NCBI GenBank assembly: GCA_965230485.1
Contig: CBDDLA010000001.1
Location: 620,001 to 684,000, forward strand
Reading direction: 5' to 3'
DNA: 64,000 nt
From: Putridiphycobacter sp965230485
GTDB taxonomy: Bacteria > Bacteroidota > Bacteroidia > Flavobacteriales_D > Crocinitomicaceae
In this document: positions 17,564 to 26,224 of the stretch, piece by piece
Position numbering within the stretch: position 1 is the stretch's first letter
Layout of the letters: the number at the start of each line of letters is the position of its first letter
Made by a program: the position numbers and the translations under genes
Notes under the pieces: generated by a model
Told to the model about the DNA's origin: nothing
Databases searched by the model: none
Seen by the model: the letters and a program-made list of their open reading frames with translations, nothing else

Positions 17564-18179
17564 TCCACTGTATTTTATTATAACGGTAATCCTTTTTGGG
17601 TGTACAAAACCGCTCCATGAAACAACAATTGGTATTCAGTTACTAGGCCAATTTACAGATCAAGAATTAAATACAGTAAAGGACTCCATTATCACCACTT
17701 ATCAATGTAAAATTGAATACTTGCCCAAAATAGAAGTACCTGAAGAACACGTGACGAGAATAAAATCGTATCGTTATAGGGCTGACTCTTTGCTTAACCT
17801 ACTTGATAGAACCAGACCAAATGAGATTGACATTATGCTGGGATTGACAGATATAGATATTGCTATAACCAAATTAGACAAAAAAACAGGTAAAATTAAG
17901 TATCCAAAATCTACTTATGTCGATTGGGCAATTTTTGGCCTTGGACGGGTCAATGGTCATTCATGCGTTGTATCAAAATTTCGTCTCAAAAAGGGTGTTA
18001 ATGAAAAAAAATACCTGAAACGACTGACCAGAATTTGTAACCATGAAGTAGGACATGTATTGGGTTTAAGACATTGCCCTACTGATGAGTGCTTAATGAA
18101 CGACGCCAACGAGACCATTCGAACAATTGATAAAAGTACTGGTAAGTTATGCCAAAGTTGCCTAAAAAAGCTTGATTAA
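17553..18179 (+). CDS. Archaemetzincin-like lipoprotein (M54-type zinc protease)
   Basis: This protein of about 208 residues starts with a hydrophobic segment and the lipobox ILFGC (C17), so it is probably anchored in the envelope. Near the C-terminus it has the complete archaemetzincin signature: HEVGHVLGLRHC (H164, E165, H168, H174, C175), four residues, C180, M182, then after exactly 17 residues CQSC (C200, C203). Metzincins use the three histidines for catalytic zinc and the Met-turn; the four cysteines bind a second zinc. Substrates of bacterial members are not known. The only usable starts are TTG codons at 17547 or 17553, inside the end of folD; I prefer 17553 because it gives MKNSPLYF before the hydrophobic stretch. 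It is translationally coupled to folD. Confidence 0.85.
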   Translation: MKNSPLYFIITVILFGCTKPLHETTIGIQLLGQFTDQELNTVKDSIITTYQCKIEYLPKIEVPEEHVTRIKSYRYRADSLLNLLDRTRPNEIDIMLGLTDIDIAITKLDKKTGKIKYPKSTYVDWAIFGLGRVNGHSCVVSKFRLKKGVNEKKYLKRLTRICNHEVGHVLGLRHCPTDECLMNDANETIRTIDKSTGKLCQSCLKKLD

Positions 18180-18541
18180 GACTCCATTTGAACACCCTTA
18201 CGCTCTTGTTCTGCCAAAGTCCAAGAATCAGTGGTAATGGTTTGAAGCCATAAATTACCTGACCTTCGGTATACTTGTACATTAACCCCAAACAATTCAT
18301 TGAAATTTTGTTCGAAAGTCGACGTTTTAAGATGACCATCAATACTCATTTCTCCTTCTGTGTGGTTCTTTCTGATGTCTGACAAAACTAAATTATCATC
18401 ATAAATAGCCGTTCTTGGAGAAGCCTCATTTTCTAAATGCTTTGATGAGAAAAATTCAATTTTTAAATGTGGAAAATGATTTTTGAAGTCAGATTTAATC
18501 GACTCTAAAGTCTGAGAGTCTTTTATTATTATTGTTTTCAT
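18176..18541 (-). CDS. Conserved small protein of unknown function
   Basis: This 121-residue protein has no signal peptide or membrane segment. The C-terminal part contains NFNELFGVNVQVYRRSG and TTDSWTLAEQERKG. I have the impression that this pattern recurs in small uncharacterised proteins of several phyla, but I cannot name a family. The N-terminal half starts MKTIIIKDSQTL and is mixed alpha/beta. Its stop overlaps the stop of the convergent archaemetzincin-like gene by 4 nt. It lies 78 nt beyond the upstream operon and may have its own promoter. Confidence 0.7.
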   Translation of the reverse strand: MKTIIIKDSQTLESIKSDFKNHFPHLKIEFFSSKHLENEASPRTAIYDDNLVLSDIRKNHTEGEMSIDGHLKTSTFEQNFNELFGVNVQVYRRSGNLWLQTITTDSWTLAEQERKGVQMES

Positions 18542-18619
18542 GCGCTTTATTTTTCAATAAAGGTATCATCTCTAAATCACAATAAATGTAATATCAATCA
18601 GGAAGATTGGTGATTCTAA

Positions 18620-20035
18620 TCAATTATTACCGCCGTCCAATTCTGTTTTAATGCGCTTAAACGTACCTTCTATTGTTCTCCCTACTCCATCTGGCGAAGG
18701 ACTCAAAGCTGGGGAGCTTGCAATAAAGCCACTTTGATCTATTAACGTGAAGTATGGAATTGAAGCAATTCGGTAATCCTTCAATAAAGGATGACTTTCT
18801 CCTAAAAAGATGATCGGCCAACGAAATGTAGCGTGTTCAGTCTTAAACTTATCAAAATCGGCCTTATTCTTATCCGCAGAAAATGAAATAAATTGAACAA
18901 AGTCTCCATACTTCGCTTCTAATTCTTCAATAATTAACATTTCCTTGACTGAGTTCGTATTCCATTGTGCGAAAAAGTTAATGTAGACAAACTTATCTTT
19001 GTATTTTTGCAAATTGACAGTTTCATCCTCTATCTCGAAGCTAAAGGTTGGCGCCGGATAACCAGGAGCAACTGTTGTGACTTGATTAAGAATGTTATTC
19101 GAAGCCAAAGCACTGCTCCTAAATTTTGCAAATTTTGCTACAGAATCAAGCATTACCTTAACGTTTTCCTGCTTATATTGCCCAGTATAATAGGCATTAC
19201 CCAACATGTTTACCATCATCAATTCTCTAATTTCATCTTTTTCAAAAAAAGGATCTCTATGCATGGCTTGCATTAAACGACTCGGGCTAGAATGATAAAT
19301 CGCTAAGACAATATCAGATTGAATATCATTTGAAAAACCATTAAAATCATTACCATAAAAGCCCTTAATGTATTCCATATATTGGTCGTTAAAAGCAAAT
19401 ACAGGAAATGGCTCAATATACTCGTAGTATAATGCTGCTCTCGGTTTTTTGTATTTAATCCCTATTTTTGCTTTTTCAAGTGCACCGATATAGTACCTTA
19501 CATAATTAACAAAGTATAAATTCTTTTCATGAGCATAGGCTTCATAAGCATACTGCTTAAAGGTATCAATAGATTGGGCCATTTTACCCTGCAAAATATC
19601 ACTTTGATTTAAAAATAAATACTCATCAAACCAATTCCCGAACTCAAGCACTTTATAATTAATATCAGTACTGTCTAAATTTTTAAAATAAGTTACCGCC
19701 TTTTGACTTGCAAATGATTGAATGTAATTATCAGGACGCTTATAATAGATCTCATAGCTTTGTTTAGGTTGTATATAAATTTCAGCATTGGTATTTCCTA
19801 CCTCTAACAAAACTTTATATATCCTTTTGATATCATACTCTAAAACAAAGGAAGAATCTGAGGATTTTACAACAGCTTCAGCAAGCTTAATCTTGGTCAT
19901 AGTCAAATAGTCTGAATAGGTATACATTACTATTTTTTCACCAATAAAATCAGGCGCAAACCCTTGAATGGTAGATGCTATACCACTTTGAGCGCAAAGC
20001 AACAAAAAAAAGATATTGATCAAATATTTACTCAC
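18620..20035 (-). CDS. Secreted TlpA-like thioredoxin-fold protein lacking the CxxC
   Basis: This 471-residue protein has a signal peptide (LINIFFLLLCAQSGIAS), a beta-rich N-terminal domain (residues about 22-110), a helical middle, and a TlpA/ResA-like thioredoxin domain at about 322-465 (APGYPAPTFSFE, YINFFAQW, cis-Pro in SIPYFTLID). The active-site position that should read WCxxC reads W358-N-T-N-S, so both catalytic cysteines are replaced (N359 and S362). A dithiol-disulfide role is therefore very unlikely; a binding or scaffold role is my inference. It starts directly next to the coaD stop with no gap and is the last gene of the 22760-18620 operon. Confidence 0.85.
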   Translation of the reverse strand: MSKYLINIFFLLLCAQSGIASTIQGFAPDFIGEKIVMYTYSDYLTMTKIKLAEAVVKSSDSSFVLEYDIKRIYKVLLEVGNTNAEIYIQPKQSYEIYYKRPDNYIQSFASQKAVTYFKNLDSTDINYKVLEFGNWFDEYLFLNQSDILQGKMAQSIDTFKQYAYEAYAHEKNLYFVNYVRYYIGALEKAKIGIKYKKPRAALYYEYIEPFPVFAFNDQYMEYIKGFYGNDFNGFSNDIQSDIVLAIYHSSPSRLMQAMHRDPFFEKDEIRELMMVNMLGNAYYTGQYKQENVKVMLDSVAKFAKFRSSALASNNILNQVTTVAPGYPAPTFSFEIEDETVNLQKYKDKFVYINFFAQWNTNSVKEMLIIEELEAKYGDFVQFISFSADKNKADFDKFKTEHATFRWPIIFLGESHPLLKDYRIASIPYFTLIDQSGFIASSPALSPSPDGVGRTIEGTFKRIKTELDGGNN

Positions 20036-20506
20036 TTAATTTATAACTAACTGACTGTAATTTGTTACAAAAGCCGAAATGTCCCCTTTGCTCTTGGCAA
20101 TTTCGCGAATAATGGTTGAACTAAGATGAGACAATTCAGCATCCGTCATTAAAAATAATGTTTCAATACCTTCCAATTCCTTATTCATCAAGGCAATAGA
20201 TTTTTCGTAATTAAAATCAGTTGTATTTCTTAATCCACGTAACAAATACTGCGCCTTTTTTTGCTTGCAGAAGTCGACCGTTAACCCATCATAACATTCT
20301 ATTAAAATTTTAGGCTCATTCTTATAAATGGACTCGATATGATTAATCCTACTATCAAGCGTATACATGTATTTTTTTGAGGTATTCCCCCCTATGCCAA
20401 TAATAATTTGATCGAATAGAGGTAAAAATCGATTGACAATATTTTCATGTCCTTTGGTAAAAGGATCAAAAGATCCAGGGAAAACTCCAATAATATCCAT
20501 GTCCAT
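20036..20506 (-). CDS. coaD: Phosphopantetheine adenylyltransferase
   Basis: CoaD (156 residues) makes dephospho-CoA from ATP and 4'-phosphopantetheine, the fourth step of CoA synthesis. The nucleotidyltransferase motif GSFDPFTKGH is at residues 11-20, LLRGLRNTTDFNYE near 88, and the late ISSTIIRE-type helix appears as LSSTIIREIAKSKGDIS. Two start ATGs lie two codons apart (20506 and 20500); the second would give MDIIGVF. It is 11 nt downstream of rsmD, an order common in many bacteria. Confidence 0.96.
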   Translation of the reverse strand: MDMDIIGVFPGSFDPFTKGHENIVNRFLPLFDQIIIGIGGNTSKKYMYTLDSRINHIESIYKNEPKILIECYDGLTVDFCKQKKAQYLLRGLRNTTDFNYEKSIALMNKELEGIETLFLMTDAELSHLSSTIIREIAKSKGDISAFVTNYSQLVIN

Positions 20507-20517
20507 TGTATTTAAAT

Positions 20518-21054
20518 TTATACTAAGGTAAAAAAACTAAAGTTCACGCCACCATACTTTCGGATTTCTCTGAATTTAGCATGCTCAGAAAAATCAGTTT
20601 CTTGACCATGCTCAATGATTAAATCGCCGTCCTCCTTTAATAATTTACTTTCGAATATAAGGTTTGGTAGATTATCTACACCTTTTAAACCAAAAGGCGG
20701 ATCAGCAAATATTAGAGAAAATGATTGATCCAATTTATGAATCTGCTTAAACACATCCTGCTTTAAAATATGCCATTCACGTTCTTCAAGCTCATGCTGA
20801 GTTGTTTTCATGTATTTATAAGCTACATAATTTTGATCAATGCTTAATACAGAGGCAGCACCACGCGACAAAAATTCTAAGCTAATATTTCCTGTGCCAG
20901 CAAATAAATCGAGCACATCAAGTCCTTCTATTTCTATTCTATTCTCTAGGATATTAAACAAGCTCTCTTTGGCATAATCAGTAGTAGGTCTTGAAGGAAA
21001 ATTTTTTGGTGGAGAAAATCGTCTACTTCTATACTTTCCTCGAATTATACGCAC
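20518..21054 (-). CDS. rsmD: 16S rRNA (guanine-N2)-methyltransferase RsmD
   Basis: RsmD (178 residues) methylates G966 (E. coli numbering) of 16S rRNA using SAM. The SAM motif DLFAGTGNISLEFLSRGA and the catalytic DPPF (in FADPPFGLKG) are both present, and the N-terminal MRIIRGKYRSRRF is typical. It overlaps the upstream DUF3822 gene by 10 nt and leads into coaD. Confidence 0.94.
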   Translation of the reverse strand: MRIIRGKYRSRRFSPPKNFPSRPTTDYAKESLFNILENRIEIEGLDVLDLFAGTGNISLEFLSRGAASVLSIDQNYVAYKYMKTTQHELEEREWHILKQDVFKQIHKLDQSFSLIFADPPFGLKGVDNLPNLIFESKLLKEDGDLIIEHGQETDFSEHAKFREIRKYGGVNFSFFTLV

Positions 21055-21809
21055 AGCAATTGATTAGTTAACATGAATAAATTCTGTTGGCTTTCTTTTT
21101 TAGGGAGCTCTAGTGTTGACGTTAATAAGTCATTAAGCGATTTAAAATCCGCATCTCCTTTATCAAGACCAAAAACGTTGAGCGGTACGTTTTCTGGATC
21201 ATATCCTTTTTGCTCTAAAGTAAAAAGGTAATAGTATACCAAATCAGCTATCTCACTTGATTCAAATAGATTAAAATAAACCAACTTATTTTTATCAGTA
21301 ATGACTAGATAAAACAAATTAGCTTCTTTATAAACATACGCTTTTGGCTTATAATTACTGCTAGAGAAAACCCCTTTTAATAAAACCGTAGAATGGTGAT
21401 TAATCTTGGATTTCAAAAAGCGTCTAACAAATACTGATTTAATCCAAAGGGGCAATTCATATACCGAAATCAACCCCAATTCAGGCAACCGTCTGTAGTC
21501 TAAATTATCTATAGGAGATTGATGGTTAAGTTCAAATATCTCTTTTGGTGTTGAGGCATTAAAAATAGCATTTGGGACTATGGTATGTCGGGGAGTTGAT
21601 ACTGAAACCAAAACAGATTGATAATCGAAATTAAAAAAGGGTTCTGAAAGTAAATCATTTAATTCGCTTTCATTGATCGTCTCAAATTCAATCGCATTAT
21701 AGAATACTACTTCTTTAGAATTCGGTTCAATAAAAGCGTATCGGAAGCCATTTTGCTGTAATTCCATGCACAAAGCATATTTATACGCCTCTGACTCTTT
21801 TGGTATCAT
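21045..21809 (-). CDS. DUF3822-like protein
   Basis: This 254-residue cytoplasmic protein matches my knowledge of the DUF3822 family, which is found next to rsmD in Bacteroidota. It has a likely actin/ASKHA-like layout of two similar halves, with YRYAFIEP-type strands near the N-terminus and YFNLFESSEIADLVYYYLF near residue 205. No function is known. Overlap with rsmD (10 nt) and its fixed place in this operon suggest a role tied to ribosome or envelope housekeeping, but this is a guess. Confidence 0.72.
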   Translation of the reverse strand: MIPKESEAYKYALCMELQQNGFRYAFIEPNSKEVVFYNAIEFETINESELNDLLSEPFFNFDYQSVLVSVSTPRHTIVPNAIFNASTPKEIFELNHQSPIDNLDYRRLPELGLISVYELPLWIKSVFVRRFLKSKINHHSTVLLKGVFSSSNYKPKAYVYKEANLFYLVITDKNKLVYFNLFESSEIADLVYYYLFTLEQKGYDPENVPLNVFGLDKGDADFKSLNDLLTSTLELPKKESQQNLFMLTNQLLCV

Positions 21810-21827
21810 GCCTTTCTTATATCGAAA

Positions 21828-22760
21828 CTATAACGACCAATTATCCTTTAAAGAATTATCTGTAGTATCTCCAATTTTTAATGTATCTAAACTATCAATA
21901 TCATGCGGCATTCTAATCAATAGGGTTGGTACTCTAATTTCTCCTCTATCTACTGAGCTAGTATCCATAAGTACTGTTTTATTAGAAAATGGAATCAGCC
22001 TTAATGAATCGGGATGAAATGGATAATCTATTCCTTTCTTTTTTCTTTGTTCTAAATATGAGGCCTCTTGAAAAACAGATTCTAATACGGGAACATAAAC
22101 AGTATCTCTAACAATTTTTGTTAAATCGGCAGGAACAGAATCCATTTTTAAAAGTGCTTTGGCTTCAACATCAGTAATGTTAAAGTCTAGCGCTTTTCTG
22201 GCTTTTTTACCATAAATAAAATCAGCTTCTTCTCTTGTTAATTTCCTTACTGGTAAGGTTCCTTTTCTTACAAATTTTATCGTATTCCCAGTTTTAACAT
22301 AGTGAATCAAAGAATCAATATTATTTGTGTAAGTTCCATACTCATTTTTAAATTCAGTTTGTGCAATTTTAAGGTCATTTAAGCGGTTCTTAATTTCCTT
22401 ATAAATCATATCTCTTTTATTGTTATAATCTACATCTTTTTTAATGATTTGGTAATCGCGATATAGCAGCCAACTTGCTAAAACCAGAGAAATGATACCT
22501 ACTGCAATACCTAGGTACGATTTTAAAACGTTTAAGACATATAAAAGCCAAATAATTCCAACAATAATAAAAAACAACGCGGCTATTTTAAAGCCCGCCC
22601 CTTGCGTATATTCATGAATGATTGGATCCCCGTTAGGGTTAAATTGAGACACCTGAGTCGGCGCAACAGATTTAGTGAAAAAATAAATACCTAAAATAAT
22701 GGATAATACAGGCATTAAAAAACGGCCTGCTTGATATTTTAATTTGTTTATTGTTTCCAT
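21828..22760 (-). CDS. Membrane protein of unknown function with three N-terminal TM segments
   Basis: I do not recognise this 310-residue protein beyond its probable wide conservation in Bacteroidota. There are three hydrophobic segments at about 13-30, 57-77 and 80-97. A coiled-coil-prone stretch follows (RDMIYKEIKNRLNDLKIAQTE split by a helix near 115-140). A soluble tail with YGTYTNNIDSLIHYVKTG resembles pilin-like or type II secretion-type processing segments only superficially. It is the first gene of the operon leading to rsmD and coaD, 18 nt before the DUF3822 gene, and has a TAnnTTTG box upstream. Confidence 0.7.
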   Translation of the reverse strand: METINKLKYQAGRFLMPVLSIILGIYFFTKSVAPTQVSQFNPNGDPIIHEYTQGAGFKIAALFFIIVGIIWLLYVLNVLKSYLGIAVGIISLVLASWLLYRDYQIIKKDVDYNNKRDMIYKEIKNRLNDLKIAQTEFKNEYGTYTNNIDSLIHYVKTGNTIKFVRKGTLPVRKLTREEADFIYGKKARKALDFNITDVEAKALLKMDSVPADLTKIVRDTVYVPVLESVFQEASYLEQRKKKGIDYPFHPDSLRLIPFSNKTVLMDTSSVDRGEIRVPTLLIRMPHDIDSLDTLKIGDTTDNSLKDNWSL

Positions 22761-22779
22761 ACTATGCTTTATTAAATCT

Positions 22780-22787
22780 TAGTTTTG
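22780..22787 (+). promoter_or_regulatory. Candidate promoter -7 box for the RecD-like helicase gene
   Basis: TAGTTTTG matches TAnnTTTG; it lies 87 nt before the helicase start codon. Confidence 0.4.
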
Positions 22788-22798
22788 CAGTGTGACAA

Positions 22799-22806
22799 CA
22801 AAACTA
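22799..22806 (-). promoter_or_regulatory. Candidate promoter -7 box for the rsmD-coaD operon
   Basis: On the minus strand this reads TAGTTTTG, matching TAnnTTTG, 38 nt before the first start codon of the operon at 22760. It overlaps the divergent promoter region of the helicase gene. Confidence 0.45.
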
Positions 22807-22874
22807 CAATTTTTTTCATACGAATCTAATTCAGAGAATATTTTTTTTGCATATTTAACTCAATAAGTCAACAC

Positions 22875-24299
22875 TTGAAAAATAACCTGCTCTATACTGA
22901 TTTTAAAAGCGTTTTCGAAGGTACTTTTCAATTTCCCCCTACCCCTGATCAGTCAAATGCCATGTCACTTTTATCTCAATTTGTGACGAATAAAAATGAA
23001 CTAGAAATTTTTATTTTAACTGGCTATGCTGGCACAGGAAAAACAACATTAATTTCTGCCTTTATTAATTCCCTTTCGCATTTTAGGGTAAAAACGGTCA
23101 ATTTAGCGCCAACTGGAAGAGCTGCAAAAGTACTATCGAATTACAGCCGTGAGAAAGCAGCAACCATACATAGAAAAATATATTTTTCTAACACAAATGA
23201 TACAGAATATACGGCTTTTAGGTTAGGACAAAATTTACACAGAAATACCATTTTTATTGTAGATGAAGCCTCAATGATTTCTTCTTCTCAATCTAGAGAC
23301 TTTGGTTCAAGAGATTTACTGTACGATATTATTGAGTATGTTTATAGCGGCCAGAATTGTAAACTTGTTTTTGTAGGTGATTTAGGTCAATTACCTCCTG
23401 TTGGCTCAATTGAAAGTCCAGCCCTAAGTAAAAAAATTTTAAAAGACACTTTTTCATTTGACGTTATAGATGTCCATTTGAGTAAAATTTTGAGGCAAGA
23501 ATCGCTATCTGGCATTTTAAAATTGGCTACTCAGTTGCGGCATTTTTCTGAAAACATTCCCTCGCTTTATTATGATCAAACAGAAGTCATTGCCTTAAAT
23601 GGAACTGAATTAGAAGATGCGATCGATTCTGCTTTAAGATACTATGGTAATGATGAGGTCATGGTTATCACCCGATCCAATAAAAGGGCCAATTTATTCA
23701 ATCAACAAATAAGACATAGAATTTTATGGCAGGAAGAAGATTTAAACGCAGGAGATGTAATGATGGTCACGAAAAACAACTACTTCTGGCTCGACCAAAA
23801 GTCGGAGGCCGCTTTTTTAGCCAATGGTGAAATGATTGAAGTGTTAAAAGTCATTAGACGTGAGGAAATATTTGGTTTTGAATTTGCCGACATTGAGGCA
23901 CGGTTAATCGATTACCCCAACATGTTACCACAGGAGTTCAAGATTAATATCAACGCTATACGATCTGACGGACCATCATTAACCAGAGATGAACTGGGTG
24001 GCTTATTTTATAGAATAGCAGCTGAAGAATTTCCTTTGGAGCGTAACAAAAAAATAAGAAACCGACTAGTAATGCAGCATCCCTATTTCCAGGCATTGCA
24101 GGTTAAATTTGGCTATGCCATTACTGGTCACAAAGCACAAGGTGGACAATGGGACTGTATATTTGTAGACCTTGGCTATTTTATAGACGACATGTGGGAT
24201 GAATCAATGATGCGCTGGTTATACACTGTGGTAACAAGGGCTAAAGAAAAAGTGTATTTGGTCAATTTCCCAAAGCCATTTGTAACGCTAGAAGACTAA
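22875..24299 (+). CDS. RecD-like ATP-dependent DNA helicase
   Basis: This 474-residue superfamily 1B helicase has Walker A GYAGTGKTT (residues 50-58), motif Ia APTGRAAKVL, Walker B FIVDEASM near 130, motif III GDLGQLPPVG near 170, and motif VI-type YAITGHKAQGGQWD and YTVVTRAKEKVYLVN near the end. It resembles the short RecD/RecD2-like proteins annotated as AAA family or exonuclease V alpha-like ATPases. It lacks the long N-terminal domain of RecD2. Likely role: DNA end processing or repair. The only good start is a TTG at 22875 (MKNNLLYTDF). Confidence 0.88.
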   Translation: MKNNLLYTDFKSVFEGTFQFPPTPDQSNAMSLLSQFVTNKNELEIFILTGYAGTGKTTLISAFINSLSHFRVKTVNLAPTGRAAKVLSNYSREKAATIHRKIYFSNTNDTEYTAFRLGQNLHRNTIFIVDEASMISSSQSRDFGSRDLLYDIIEYVYSGQNCKLVFVGDLGQLPPVGSIESPALSKKILKDTFSFDVIDVHLSKILRQESLSGILKLATQLRHFSENIPSLYYDQTEVIALNGTELEDAIDSALRYYGNDEVMVITRSNKRANLFNQQIRHRILWQEEDLNAGDVMMVTKNNYFWLDQKSEAAFLANGEMIEVLKVIRREEIFGFEFADIEARLIDYPNMLPQEFKININAIRSDGPSLTRDELGGLFYRIAAEEFPLERNKKIRNRLVMQHPYFQALQVKFGYAITGHKAQGGQWDCIFVDLGYFIDDMWDESMMRWLYTVVTRAKEKVYLVNFPKPFVTLED

Positions 24300-24364
24300 T
24301 CATTCTGATTAATTAAGCTTTAAATAAAAAATTGATAGTTTTCAGAAAATCAACTATTAATCAG

Positions 24365-24372
24365 TATTTTTG
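24365..24372 (+). promoter_or_regulatory. Candidate promoter -7 box for the ELWxTDGT protein
   Basis: TATTTTTG matches TAnnTTTG and ends 24 nt before the ATG at 24397. It supports that start over a longer frame beginning at 24370. Confidence 0.45.
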
Positions 24373-24396
24373 TATATAATCCGCAAAATTATTAAC

Positions 24397-26172
24397 ATGA
24401 AATACGCGTTTTTAATCTTACTCTTTTTTACGTCTCTATTGTTTGTGAACGCCCAAACTCCTTATTTAGTAAAAGACATTAATGTTGGTAGCGCTGATGC
24501 TTTTACGACCAGTACAAATTTTGTGTGTTTAGATGGTAAAATGATTTTTGCACCCATTTCCGATACTTATGGCAGGGAACTTTGGATTACAGATGGTACG
24601 GAAGCTGGAACTCACTTAATTAAAGATATTAATCCTGGAATTGGAGATGGTTTACGGATTGGGCATGAGCTTTTTGTGTATAATAATGGGGTTTTGTTTC
24701 CGGCAGAAGATGGTCAATCAGGGACAGAGCTATGGTTTACAGATGGTACAGAAGTAGGCACCTACATGGTCAAAGACATTAATGTAGGTTCTAGTCATAG
24801 TATGCTTAAACCGTCCTTCTTTTTGTATGATGGTAACGTTTATTTTGCTGCTTCAACTAATGGGGGCAGTACCCAGAAAAACTTATGGGTCACTGATGGA
24901 ACAGATGCGGGCACAATATTGGTCAAAAATATAGATATTAATTCAAATGCTGGCCCTGGATATATTATCATGAATAATGAATTTTATTTTAATGCAAGAG
25001 CCAGTGATGGTTACGAATTATGGAAAAGTGATGGAACAGATGCAGGAACGATTCAAGTGAAGGATATGAATCCAGGATCCAGTAATGGTCTTTCAAATAC
25101 TGGGTTTAAAACAAAAGTAATTTTTAATAATGAACTTTATTTTTGGGCCACTGATGGAGTGCACGGAAGAGAATTATGGAAAACAGATGGTACAGAGTTA
25201 GGTACAACAATGATAAAAGATATTAATCCAGCAGGTGACAATGGTTTTTTAAATTCTACAATATTGAAAATGAATAACAAACTTTATTTTTGGGCAAACG
25301 ATAATATTAATGGAGTAGAGCTATGGGAAACTGATGGGTCTGAACTTGGAACCCAATTATTTAAAGACATGAATCCTAATGGAGATGGTACACCTATCGG
25401 TGGTTCACTTTATTTCTTTGATGGTCTCATTTATTTTGTTGGGTCTAGTAATAATGGAAGTAAGGGTGAATTATGGAAGACTGATGGATCACTGGCTGGC
25501 ACCTTGTTAGTTAAAGATATTGCTATTGATCCAGGAGATAGAATCGGCCGAGTATTTGTTTTTTTAAACGAACTTTATTTTACTTTTCAGAATGCAAATG
25601 GTGTATCTGATTTATGGAAATCCGACGGCAGCACTTCTGGAACAAAGTTAGTGAAAGGCTTTACTTCAGGTAATGGAATTAATCTTCCAAATGAAATATA
25701 CCAGGTCAATAATAAGATTTACTTTAATGCCAATGATGGCGTTCATGGGGTTGAATTATGGGAATCTGATGGTACCACAAATGGAACCATCTTAGCAATT
25801 GATGCTACACCTGGATCAAATGGAGGGGCTGCTCGAGATTTTATGGGATTTTGCAATCACTTATATTATAAATATACAAACCCTTCAACTGGCAGTGAAC
25901 TATGGGCCATTAATGTTGGTAATATTTTAGAGATAGAGGAAATTAGTGAATTAATTGACATTCAATTTTACCCTAATCCAGTAGACCAAGTCCTTCATAT
26001 CAAGGCAGACCAACCTATAAAAACTAAAATTATGAGCCTTGAGGGTAAACTGATTATGGAATCGTTTGAAAAGACTATTACAACTGAAGATCTTTCTCCA
26101 GGCATCTATATTATACAATTCTTTGATGAAAACCAAACGCAGTTAAAATCTAATAAACTGATCAAAATTTGA
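24397..26172 (+). CDS. T9SS-secreted ELWxTDGT repeat protein
   Basis: This 591-residue exported protein has a signal peptide (LILLFFTSLLFVNAQ), then about nine to ten repeats of some 45-50 residues with the core ELWxTDGTxxGTxLVKDI, the so-called hyalin or ELWxxDGT repeat likely forming a beta-propeller-like array. A T9SS type A sorting domain (residues about 515-591: FYPNPVDQVLHI, LSPGIYIIQF, KLIKI) ends it. It is thus exported by the Por/T9SS route and anchored at the surface or released. Substrate or partner is unknown. The start ATG at 24397 gives a clean signal peptide. Confidence 0.88.
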   Translation: MKYAFLILLFFTSLLFVNAQTPYLVKDINVGSADAFTTSTNFVCLDGKMIFAPISDTYGRELWITDGTEAGTHLIKDINPGIGDGLRIGHELFVYNNGVLFPAEDGQSGTELWFTDGTEVGTYMVKDINVGSSHSMLKPSFFLYDGNVYFAASTNGGSTQKNLWVTDGTDAGTILVKNIDINSNAGPGYIIMNNEFYFNARASDGYELWKSDGTDAGTIQVKDMNPGSSNGLSNTGFKTKVIFNNELYFWATDGVHGRELWKTDGTELGTTMIKDINPAGDNGFLNSTILKMNNKLYFWANDNINGVELWETDGSELGTQLFKDMNPNGDGTPIGGSLYFFDGLIYFVGSSNNGSKGELWKTDGSLAGTLLVKDIAIDPGDRIGRVFVFLNELYFTFQNANGVSDLWKSDGSTSGTKLVKGFTSGNGINLPNEIYQVNNKIYFNANDGVHGVELWESDGTTNGTILAIDATPGSNGGAARDFMGFCNHLYYKYTNPSTGSELWAINVGNILEIEEISELIDIQFYPNPVDQVLHIKADQPIKTKIMSLEGKLIMESFEKTITTEDLSPGIYIIQFFDENQTQLKSNKLIKI

Positions 26173-26224
26173 TCAAAAACTACTGTAATTCTTTAGCATT
26201 ATTGGTATTTCTTAATGATAGAAC

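Noticed and set aside
24397..25900. Tandem DNA repeats as a mobile or satellite element
   Set aside because: The periodicity is explained by the ELWxTDGT protein repeats, with high divergence at third codon positions.
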